Source: Lasioglossum baleicum
Lineage: Eukaryota > Arthropoda > Insecta > Hymenoptera > Halictidae
Assembly: GCF_051020765.1 (NCBI RefSeq)
Contig: NW_027469527.1
Location: 1 to 64,000, forward strand
Reading direction: 5' to 3'
Length of the DNA: 64,000 nucleotides
Position 1 is the stretch's first letter; each line of letters starts with the position of its first letter. Below, in pieces: positions 52,830 through 63,088 of this stretch. The notes beneath the pieces were generated by a model. The model searched no databases. It was not told the DNA's origin and saw only the letters and a program-made list of their open reading frames with translations. The translations under genes were made by a program, and so were the position numbers.

Positions 52830-53173
52830 GCCTGAGGGGTGCATCCTCTTGCACGTGTTTTTACTCGACTAGCCTGCGGGATTCATCCTCTCGCACGTGT
52901 TTTTACTCGACTAGCCTGCGGGATGCATCCTCTCGCACGTGTTTTTACTCGACTAGCCTGCGGGATGCATCCTCTCGCACGTGTTTTTACTCGAGTAGTC
53001 TGCGGGATGCATCCTCTCGCACGTGTTTTTACTCGACTAGCCTGCGGGTGCATCCTCTCGCACGTGTTTTTACTCGACTAGCCTGCGGGATGCATCCTCT
53101 CGCACGTGTTTTTACTCGACTAGCCTGCGGGATGCATCCTCTCGCACGTGATTTTGCCCGACTAGCCTGCGTG
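52830..53173. repeat. Core block copy 12, one base short
   Basis: Full eight-unit order, but the GGGGTGCAT unit has lost one G (GCGGGTGC at about 53,044-53,051), so the closing variant lies 311 bp from the opener instead of 312. Confidence 0.9.
53044..53051. other. One-base deletion in the GGGG run
   Basis: GCGGGTGC where the same unit of every other core block has GCGGGGTGC (or GCGGGTTGC in copies 13 and 14). Confidence 0.88.
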
Positions 53174-54006
53174 ATGCATCCTCTCGCACGTGTTTTTACT
53201 CGACTAGCCTGCGGGATGCATCCTCTCGCACGTGTTTTTACTCGACTAGCCTGCGGGATGCATCCTCTCGCACGTGTTTTTACTCGACCGGCCTGCGGAA
53301 TGCATCCTCTCGCACGTGTTTTTACTCGTCTAGGCTGCGGGATGCATCCTCTCGCACGTGTTTTTACTCGAGTAGTCTGCGGGATGCATCCTCTCGCACG
53401 TGTTTTTACTCGACTAGCCTGCGGGGTGCATCCTCTCGCACGTGTTTTTACTCGACTAGCCTGCGGGATGCATCCTCTCGCACGTGTTTTTACTCGACTA
53501 GCCTGCGGGATACATCCTCTCGCACGTGTTTTTACTCGACTAGCCTGAGGGGTGCATCCTCTTGCACGTGTTTTTACTCGACTAGCCTGCGGGATTCATC
53601 CTCTCGCACGTGTTTTTACTCGACTAGCCTGCGGGATGCATCCTCTCGCACGTGTTTTTACTCGAGTAACCTGCGGGATGCATCCTCTCGCACGTGTTTT
53701 TACTCTACTAGCCTGCGGGGTGCATCCTCTCGCACGTGTTTTTACTCGACTAGCCTGCGGGATGCATCCTCTCGCACGTGTTTTTACTCGACTAGCCAGC
53801 GGGATGCATCCTCTCGCACGTGTTTTTACTCGACTAGCCTGCGGGATGCATCCTCTCGCACGTGTTTTTACTCGACTAGCCTGCGGGATGCATCCTCTCG
53901 CACGTGTTTTTACTCGACTAGCCTGCGGGATGCATCCTCTCGCACGTGTTTTTACTCGACTAGCCTGCGGGATGCATCCTCTCGCACGTGTTTTTACTCG
54001 ACTAGC

Positions 54007-55357
54007 CTGCAGGATGCATCCTCTCGCACGTGTTTTTACTCGACTAGCCTGCGGGATGCATCCTCTCGCACGTGTTTTTGCTCGACTAGCCTGCGGGATG
54101 CATCCTCTCGCACGTGTTTTTACTCGACTAGCCTGCGGGATGCATCCTCTCGCACGTGTTTTTACTCGAGTAGCCTGCGGGATGCATCCTCTCGCACGTG
54201 TTTTTACTCGACTAGCCTGCGGGGTGCATCCTCTCGCACGTGTTTTTACTCGACTAGCCTGCGGGATGCATCCTCTCGCACGTGTTTTTACTCGACTAGC
54301 CTGCGGGAAGCATCCTCTCGCACGTGTTTTTACTCGACTAGCCTGCGGGATGCATCCTCTCGCACGTGTTTTTACTCGACTAGCCTGCGGGATGCATCCT
54401 CTCGCACGTGTTTTTATTCGACTAGGCTGCGGGATGCATCCTCTCGCACGTGATTTTACTCGACTAGCCTGCGGGATGCATCCTCTCGCACGTGTTTTTA
54501 CTCGACTAGCCTGCGGGATACATCCTCTCGCACGTGTTTTTACTCGACTAGCCTGCGGGGTGCATCCTCTCGCACGTGTTTTTACTCGACTAGCCTGCGG
54601 GATGCATCCTCTCGCACGTGTTTTTACTCGACTAGCCTGCGGGATGCATCCTCTCGCACGTGTTTTTACTCGAGTAGCCTGCGGGATGCATCCTCTCGCA
54701 CGTGTTTTTACTCGACTAGCCTGCGGGATGCATCCTCTCGCACGTGTTTTTACTCGACTAGCCTACGGGATGTATCCTCTCGCACGTGTTTTTACTCGAC
54801 TAGCCTGCGGGATGCATCCTCTCGCACGTGTTTTTATTCGACTAGCCTGCGGGATGCATCCTCTCGCACGTGATTTTACTCGACTAGCCTGCGGGATGCA
54901 TCCTCTCGCACGTGTTTTTACTCGACTAGCCTGCGGGATGCATCCTCTCGCACGTGTTTTTACTCGACTAGCCTGCGGGATGCATCCTCTCGCACGTGTT
55001 TTTACTCGAGTAGCCTGCGGGATGCATCCTCTCGCACGTGTTTTTACTCGACTAGCCTGCGGGGTGCATCCTCTCTCACGTGTTTTTACTCGACTAGCCT
55101 GCGGGATGCATCCTCTCGCACGTGTTTTTACTCGACTAGCCTGCGGGATGCATCCTCTCGCACGTGTTTTTACTCGACTAGCCTGCGGGATGCATCCTCT
55201 CGCACGTGTTTTTACTCGTCTAGGCTGCGGGATGCATCGTCTCGCACGTGTTTTTACTCGACTAGCCTGCGGGATGCATCCTCTCGCACGTGTTTTTACT
55301 CGACTAGCCTGCGGGATGCATCCTCTCGCACGTGTTTTTACTCGACTAGCCTGCGGG
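54007..55357. repeat. PstI-marked block, copy 1
   Basis: Opens with a CTGCAG (PstI) unit made by G to A in CCTGCGGG. Downstream units include TTTTTGCTCG, CTCGAGTAG, GGGGTGCAT, GGAAGCAT, TTATTCGACTAGG with CGTGATTTT, GATACAT, GGGGTGCAT, CTCGAGTAG and CCTACGGGATGTAT. It runs up to cassette copy 5. A private CTCTCTCACG occurs at about 55,071. Confidence 0.85.
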
Positions 55358-55484
55358 ATGCATCATCTCGCACGTGTTTTTGCTCGACTAGCCTGCGGGA
55401 TGCATCCTCTCGCACCTGTTTTTGCTCGACTAGCCTGCGGGACGCATCCTCTGGCACGTGTTCTTCACTCGACTAGCCTGCGGG
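55358..55484. repeat. Divergent three-unit cassette, copy 5
   Basis: Same three units. The right flank carries TTAATCGAGTAAC (about 55,634) and, further on, a GATACAT plus GCAAGTG unit (about 55,988-56,006). Confidence 0.92.
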
Positions 55485-56259
55485 ATGCATCCTCTCGCAC
55501 GTGTTTTTACTCGACTAGCCTGCGGGATGCATCCTCTCGCACGTGTTTTTACTCGACTAGCCTGCGGGATGCATCCTCTCGCACGTGTTTTTACTCGACT
55601 AGCCTGCGGGATGCATCCTCTCGCACGTGTTTTTAATCGAGTAACCTGCGGGATGCATCCTCTCGCACGTGTTTTTACTCTACTAGCCTGCGGGGTGCAT
55701 CCTCTCGCACGTGTTTTTACTCGACTAGCCTGCGGGATGCATCCTCTCGCACGTGTTTTTACTCGACTAGCCAGCGGGATGCATCCTCTCGCACGTGTTT
55801 TTACTCGACTAGCCTGCGGGATGCATCCTCTCGCACGTGTTTTTACTCGACTAGCCTGCGGGAAGCATCCTCTCGCACGTGTTTTTACTCGACTAGCCTG
55901 CGGGATGCATCCTCTCGCACGTGTTTTTACTCGACTAGCCTGCGGGATGCATCCTCTCGCACGTGTTTTTATTCGACTAGCCTGCGGGATACATCCTCTC
56001 GCAAGTGTTTTTACTCGACTAGCCTGCGGGGTGCATCCTCTCGCACGTGTTTTTACTCGACTAGCCTGCGGGATGCATCCTCTCGCACGTGTTTTTACTC
56101 GACTAGCCTGCGGGATGCATCCTCTCGCACGTGTTTTTGCCCGACTAGCCTGCGTGATGCATCCTCTCGCACGTGTTTTTACTCGACTAGCCTGCGGGAT
56201 GCATCCTCTCGCACGTGTTTTTACTCGACTAGCCTGCGGGATGCATCCTCTCGCACGTG

Positions 56260-56265
56260 TTTTTT
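56260..56265. other. One-base insertion in the T tract
   Basis: T6 instead of T5, just before the GACCGGCC unit that starts the 1,428-bp repeat. It is the only T6 tract after 5,232. Confidence 0.9.
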
Positions 56266-56271
56266 ACTCGA

Positions 56272-57699
56272 CCGGCCTGCGGAATGCATCCTCTCGCACG
56301 TGTTTTTACTCGTCTAGGCTGCGGGATGCATCCTCTCGCACGTGTTTTTACTCGAGTAGTCTGCGGGATGCATCCTCTCGCACGTGTTTTTACTCGACTA
56401 GCCTGCGGGGTGCATCCTCTCGCACGTGTTTTTACTCGACTAGCCTGCGGGATGCATCCTCTCGCACGTGTTTTTACTCGACTAGCCTGCGGGATACATC
56501 CTCTCGCACGTGTTTTTACTCGACTAGCCTGAGGGGTGCATCCTCTTGCACGTGTTTTTACTCGACTAGCCTGCGGGATTCATCCTCTCGCACGTGTTTT
56601 TACTCGACTAGCCTGCGGGATGCATCCTCTCGCACGTGTTTTTACTCGACTAGCCTGCGGGATGCATCCTCTCGCACGTGTTTTTACTCGAGTAGTCTGC
56701 GGGATGCATCCTCTCGCACGTGTTTTTACTCGACTAGCCTGCGGGTTGCATCCTCTCGCACGTGTTTTTACTCGACTAGCCTGCGGGATGCATCCTCTCG
56801 CACGTGTTTTTACTCGACTAGCCTGCGGGATGCATCCTCTCGCACGTGATTTTGCCCGACTAGCCTGCGTGATGCATCCTCTCGCACGTGTTTTTACTCG
56901 ACTAGCCTGCGGGATGCATCCTCTCGCACGTGTTTTTACTCGACTAGCCTGCGGGATGCATCCTCTCGCACGTGTTTTTACTCGACCGGCCTGCGGAATG
57001 CATCCTCTCGCACGTGTTTTTACTCGTCTAGGCTGCGGGATGCATCCTCTCGCACGTGTTTTTACTCGAGTAGTCTGCGGGATGCATCCTCTCGCACGTG
57101 TTTTTACTCGACTAGCCTGCGGGGTGCATCCTCTCGCACGTGTTTTTACTCGACTAGCCTGCGGGATGCATCCTCTCGCACGTGTTTTTACTCGACTAGC
57201 CTGCGGGATACATCCTCTCGCACGTGTTTTTACTCGACTAGCCTGAGGGGTGCATCCTCTTGCACGTGTTTTTACTCGACTAGCCTGCGGGATTCATCCT
57301 CTCGCACGTGTTTTTACTCGACTAGCCTGCGGGATGCATCCTCTCGCACGTGTTTTTACTCGAGTAACCTGCGGGATGCATCCTCTCGCACGTGTTTTTA
57401 CTCTACTAGCCTGCGGGGTGCATCCTCTCGCACGTGTTTTTACTCGACTAGCCTGCGGGATGCATCCTCTCGCACGTGTTTTTACTCGACTAGCCAGCGG
57501 GATGCATCCTCTCGCACGTGTTTTTACTCGACTAGCCTGCGGGATGCATCCTCTCGCACGTGTTTTTACTCGACTAGCCTGCGGGATGCATCCTCTCGCA
57601 CGTGTTTTTACTCGACTAGCCTGCGGGATGCATCCTCTCGCACGTGTTTTTACTCGACTAGCCTGCGGGATGCATCCTCTCGCACGTGTTTTTACTCGA
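56272..57699. repeat. 1,428-bp higher-order repeat, copy 1
   Basis: A 34-unit composite made of two related 17-unit halves (714 bp each). It is anchored on GACCGGCC at 56,272 and 56,986. It carries the rare CGGGTTGCAT unit (T at 56,746), seen elsewhere only 1,428 bp later. It holds core block copy 13, whose opener GTG is at 56,536. Confidence 0.9.
56527..56871. repeat. Core block copy 13 (TTGCAT form)
   Basis: As copy 1, except that the usual GGGGTGCAT unit reads CGGGTTGCAT. This marks a sub-lineage shared only with copy 14. Confidence 0.9.
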
Positions 57700-59127
57700 C
57701 CGGCCTGCGGAATGCATCCTCTCGCACGTGTTTTTACTCGTCTAGGCTGCGGGATGCATCCTCTCGCACGTGTTTTTACTCGAGTAGTCTGCGGGATGCA
57801 TCCTCTCGCACGTGTTTTTACTCGACTAGCCTGCGGGGTGCATCCTCTCGCACGTGTTTTTACTCGACTAGCCTGCGGGATGCATCCTCTCGCACGTGTT
57901 TTTACTCGACTAGCCTGCGGGATACATCCTCTCGCACGTGTTTTTACTCGACTAGCCTGAGGGGTGCATCCTCTTGCACGTGTTTTTACTCGACTAGCCT
58001 GCGGGATTCATCCTCTCGCACGTGTTTTTACTCGACTAGCCTGCGGGATGCATCCTCTCGCACGTGTTTTTACTCGACTAGCCTGCGGGATGCATCCTCT
58101 CGCACGTGTTTTTACTCGAGTAGTCTGCGGGATGCATCCTCTCGCACGTGTTTTTACTCGACTAGCCTGCGGGTTGCATCCTCTCGCACGTGTTTTTACT
58201 CGACTAGCCTGCGGGATGCATCCTCTCGCACGTGTTTTTACTCGACTAGCCTGCGGGATGCATCCTCTCGCACGTGATTTTGCCCGACTAGCCTGCGTGA
58301 TGCATCCTCTCGCACGTGTTTTTACTCGACTAGCCTGCGGGATGCATCCTCTCGCACGTGTTTTTACTCGACTAGCCTGCGGGATGCATCCTCTCGCACG
58401 TGTTTTTACTCGACCGGCCTGCGGAATGCATCCTCTCGCACGTGTTTTTACTCGTCTAGGCTGCGGGATGCATCCTCTCGCACGTGTTTTTACTCGAGTA
58501 GTCTGCGGGATGCATCCTCTCGCACGTGTTTTTACTCGACTAGCCTGCGGGGTGCATCCTCTCGCACGTGTTTTTACTCGACTAGCCTGCGGGATGCATC
58601 CTCTCGCACGTGTTTTTACTCGACTAGCCTGCGGGATACATCCTCTCGCACGTGTTTTTACTCGACTAGCCTGAGGGGTGCATCCTCTTGCACGTGTTTT
58701 TACTCGACTAGCCTGCGGGATTCATCCTCTCGCACGTGTTTTTACTCGACTAGCCTGCGGGATGCATCCTCTCGCACGTGTTTTTACTCGAGTAACCTGC
58801 GGGATGCATCCTCTCGCACGTGTTTTTACTCTACTAGCCTGCGGGGTGCATCCTCTCGCACGTGTTTTTACTCGACTAGCCTGCGGGATGCATCCTCTCG
58901 CACGTGTTTTTACTCGACTAGCCAGCGGGATGCATCCTCTCGCACGTGTTTTTACTCGACTAGCCTGCGGGATGCATCCTCTCGCACGTGTTTTTACTCG
59001 ACTAGCCTGCGGGATGCATCCTCTCGCACGTGTTTTTACTCGACTAGCCTGCGGGATGCATCCTCTCGCACGTGTTTTTACTCGACTAGCCTGCGGGATG
59101 CATCCTCTCGCACGTGTTTTTACTCGA
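57700..59127. repeat. 1,428-bp higher-order repeat, copy 2
   Basis: Repeats copy 1 with GACCGGCC at 57,700 and 58,414 and the private CGGGTTGCAT at 58,174. It ends where the next GACCGGCC would be expected (59,128); a CTGCAG block starts there instead. Confidence 0.9.
57955..58299. repeat. Core block copy 14 (TTGCAT form)
   Basis: Exactly 1,428 bp after copy 13 with the same private variant. Opener-only markers lie at 57,250 and 58,678, where CTCGAGTAAC units follow instead of CTCGAGTAGTC. Confidence 0.9.
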
Positions 59128-59132
59128 CTAGC

Positions 59133-60140
59133 CTGCAGGATGCATCCTCTCGCACGTGTTTTTACTCGACTAGCCTGCGGGATGCATCCTCTCGCACGTG
59201 TTTTTGCTCGACTAGCCTGCGGGATGCATCCTCTCGCACGTGTTTTTACTCGACTAGCCTGCGGGATGCATCCTCTCGCACGTGTTTTTACTCGAGTAGC
59301 CTGCGGGATGCATCCTCTCGCACGTGTTTTTACTCGACTAGCCTGCGGGGTGCATCCTCTCGCACGTGTTTTTACTCGACTAGCCTGCGGGATGCATCCT
59401 CTCGCACGTGTTTTTACTCGACTAGCCTGCGGGAAGCATCCTCTCGCACGTGTTTTTACTCGACTAGCCTGCGGGATGCATCCTCTCGCACGTGTTTTTA
59501 CTCGACTAGCCTGCGGGATGCATCCTCTCGCACGTGTTTTTATTCGACTAGGCTGCGGGATGCATCCTCTCGCACGTGATTTTACTCGACTAGCCTGCGG
59601 GATGCATCCTCTCGCACGTGTTTTTACTCGACTAGCCTGCGGGATACATCCTCTCGCACGTGTTTTTACTCGACTAGCCTGCGGGGTGCATCCTCTCGCA
59701 CGTGTTTTTACTCGACTAGCCTGCGGGATGCATCCTCTCGCACGTGTTTTTACTCGACTAGCCTGCGGGATGCATCCTCTCGCACGTGTTTTTACTCGAG
59801 TAGCCTGCGGGATGCATCCTCTCGCACGTGTTTTTACTCGACTAGCCTGCGGGGTGCATCCTCTCGCACGTGTTTTTACTCGACTAGCCTGCGGGATGCA
59901 TCCTCTCGCACGTGTTTTTACTCGACTAGCCTGCGGGATGCATCCTCTCGCACGTGTTTTTACTCGACTAGCCTGCGGGATGCATCCTCTCGCACGTGTT
60001 TTTACTCGACTAGCCTGCGGGATGCATCCTCTCGCACGTGTTTTTACTCGACTAGCCTGCGGGATGCATCCTCTCGCACGTGTTTTTACTCGACTAGCCT
60101 GCGGGATGCATCCTCTCGCACGTGTTTTTACTCGACTAGC
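59133..60140. repeat. PstI-marked block, copy 2
   Basis: CTGCAG at 59,133 is 5,126 bp (122 units + 2) after copy 1. The +2 equals the two known one-base insertions in between (cassette copy 5 and the T6 at 56,260). The block is followed by a third copy 1,008 bp (24 units) later. Confidence 0.87.
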
Positions 60141-61020
60141 CTGCAGGATGCATCCTCTCGCACGTGTTTTTACTCGACTAGCCTGCGGGATGCATCCTCT
60201 CGCACGTGTTTTTGCTCGACTAGCCTGCGGGATGCATCCTCTCGCACGTGTTTTTACTCGACTAGCCTGCGGGATGCATCCTCTCGCACGTGTTTTTACT
60301 CGAGTAGCCTGCGGGATGCATCCTCTCGCACGTGTTTTTACTCGACTAGCCTGCGGGGTGCATCCTCTCGCACGTGTTTTTACTCGACTAGCCTGCGGGA
60401 TGCATCCCCTCGCACGTGTTTTTACTCGACTAGCCTGCGGGAAGCATCCTCTCGCACGTGTTTTTACTCGACTAGCCTGCGGGATGCATCCTCTCGCACG
60501 TGTTTTTACTCGACTAGCCTGCGGGATGCATCCTCTCGCACGTGTTTTTATTCGACTAGGCTGCGGGATGCATCCTCTCGCACGTGATTTTACTCGACTA
60601 GCCTGCGGGATGCATCCTCTCGCACGTGTTTTTACTCGACTAGCCTGCGGGATACATCCTCTCGCACGTGTTTTTACTCGACTAGACTGCGGGGTGCATC
60701 CTCTCGCACGTGTTTTTACTCGACTAGCCTGCGGGATGCATCCTCTCGCACGTGTTTTTACTCGACTAGCCTGCGGGATGCATCCTCTCGCACGTGTTTT
60801 TACTCGAGTAGCCTGCGGGATGCATCCTCTCGCACGTGTTTTTACTCGACTAGCCTGCGGGATGCATCCTCTCGCACGTGTTTTTACTCGACTAGCCTAC
60901 GGGATGTATCCTCTCGCACGTGTTTTTACTCGACTAGCCTGCGGGATGCATCCTCTCGCACGTGTTTTTATTCGACTAGCCTGCGGGATGCATCCTCTCG
61001 CACGTGATTTTACTCGACTA
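60141..61020. repeat. PstI-marked block, copy 3
   Basis: Same order of marked units from CTGCAG onward. Private changes are CATCCCCTCG (about 60,405) and CTAGACTGC (about 60,674). It extends further right than copy 2, through CCTACGGGATGTAT and TTATTCGACTAGC units. Confidence 0.85.
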
Positions 61021-61249
61021 GCCTGCGGGATGCATCCTCTCGCACGTGTTTTTACTCGACTAGCCTGCGGGATGCATCCTCTCGCACGTGTTTTTACTCG
61101 ACTAGCCTGCGGGATGCATCCTCTCGCACGTGTTTTTACTCGACTAGCCTGCGGGGTGCATCCTCTCGCACGTGTTTTTACTCGACTAGCCTGCGGGATG
61201 CATCCTCTCGCACGTGTTTTTACTCGACTAGCCTGCGGGATACATCCTC

Positions 61250-61400
61250 TCGCACGTGTTTTTACTCGACTAGCCTGTGGGGTGCATCCTCTTGCACGTG
61301 TTTTTACTCGACTAGCCTGCGGGATTCATCCTCTCGCACGTGTTTTTACTCGACTAGCCTGCGGGATGCATCCTCTCGCACGTGTTTTTACTCGAGTAAC
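61250..61400. repeat. Altered core-block opener
   Basis: The unit at 61,282 has CCTCTTGCAC and is followed by a GATTCAT unit, as in the core block. However, CCTGAGGGG reads CCTGTGGGG, and the series then moves to CTCGAGTAAC. This is either an intermediate or a second mutation at the marker site. It lies 62 units after the opener at 58,678. Confidence 0.8.
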
Positions 61401-61652
61401 CTGCGGGATGCATCCTCTCGCACGTGTTTTTACTCGACTAGCCTGCGGGATGCATCCTCTCGCACGTGTTTTTACTCGACTAGCCTGCGGGATGCATCCT
61501 CTCGCACGTGTTTTTACTCGACTAGCCTGCGGGATGCATCCTCTCGCACGTGTTTTTACTCGACTAGCCTGCGGGATGCATCCTCTCGCACGTGTTTTTA
61601 CTCGACTAGCCTGCGGGATGCATCCTCTCGCACGTGTTTTTACTCGACTAGC

Positions 61653-62961
61653 CTGCAGGATGCATCCTCTCGCACGTGTTTTTACTCGACTAGCCTGCGG
61701 GATGCATCCTCTCGCACGTGTTTTTGCTCGACTAGCCTGCGGGATGCATCCTCTCGCACGTGTTTTTACTCGACTAGCCTGCGGGATGCATCCTCTCGCA
61801 CGTGTTTTTACTCGAGTAGCCTGCGGGATGCATCCTCTCGCACGTGTTTTTACTCGACTAGCCTGCGGGGTGCATCCTCTCGCACGTGTTTTTACTCGAC
61901 TAGCCTGCGGGATGCATCCTCTCGCACGTGTTTTTACTCGACTAGCCTGCAGGATGCATCCTCTCGCACGTGTTTTTACTCGACTAGCCTGCGGGATGCA
62001 TCCTCTCGCACGTGTTTTTATTCGACTAGGCTGCGGGATGCATCCTCTCGCACGTGATTTTACTCGACTAGCCTGCGGGATGCATCCTCCGGCACGTGTT
62101 TTTACTCGACTAGCCTGCGGGATACATCCTCTCGCACGTGTTTTTACTCGACTAGCCTGCGGGGTGCATCCTCTCGCACGTGTTTTTACTCGACTAGCCT
62201 GCGGGATGCATCCTCTCGCACGTGTTTTTACTCGACTAGCCTGCGGGATGCATCCTCTCGCACGTGTTTTTACTCGAGTAGCCTGCGGGATGCATCCTCT
62301 CGCACGTGTTTTTACTCGACTAGCCTGCGGGATGCATCCTCTCGCACGTGTTTTTACTCGACTAGCCTACGGGATGTATCCTCTCGCACGTGTTTTTACT
62401 CGACTAGCCTGCGGGATGCATCCTCTCGCACGTGTTTTTATTCGACTAGCCTGCGGGATGCATCCTCTCGCACGTGATTTTACTCGACTAGCCTGCGGGA
62501 TGCATCCTCTCGCACGTGTTTTTACTCGACTAGCCTGCGGGATGCATCCTCTCGCACGTGTTTTTACTCGACTAGCCTGCGGGATGCATCCTCTCGCACG
62601 TGTTTTTACTCGAGTAGCCTGCGGGATGCATCCTCTCGCACGTGTTTTTACTCGACTAGCCTGCGGGGTGCATCCTCTCGCACGTGTTTTTACTCGACTA
62701 GCCTGCGGGATGCATCCTCTCGCACGTGTTTTTACTCGACTAGCCTGCGGGATGCATCCTCTCGCACGTGTTTTTACTCGACTAGCCTGCGGGATGCATC
62801 CTCTCGCACGTGTTTTTACTCGTCTAGGCTGCGGGATGCATCGTCTCGCACGTGTTTTTACTCGACTAGCCTGCGGGATGCATCCTCTCGCACGTGTTTT
62901 TACTCGACTAGCCTGCGGGATGCATCCTCTCGCACGTGTTTTTACTCGACTAGCCTGCGGG
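61653..62961. repeat. PstI-marked block, copy 4
   Basis: CTGCAG at 61,653, 1,512 bp (36 units) after copy 3. A second CTGCAG at about 61,949 sits where the other copies have GGAAGCAT. A private CATCCTCCGGCAC occurs at about 62,085-62,095. It runs up to cassette copy 6, one unit shorter than copy 1 over the same span. Confidence 0.85.
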
Positions 62962-63088
62962 ATGCATCATCTCGCACGTGTTTTTGCTCGACTAGCCTGC
63001 GGGATGCATCCTCTCGCACCTGTTTTTGCTCGACTAGCCTGCGGGACGCATCCTCTGGCACGTGTTCTTCACTCGACTAGCCTGCGGG
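62962..63088. repeat. Divergent three-unit cassette, copy 6
   Basis: Lies 7,604 bp (181 units + 2) after copy 5, with matching left and right flanks including TTAATCGAGTAAC (about 63,238) and GCAAGTG (about 63,606). The flanking 2 kb is therefore a second copy of the 54-56 kb region. Confidence 0.92.
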
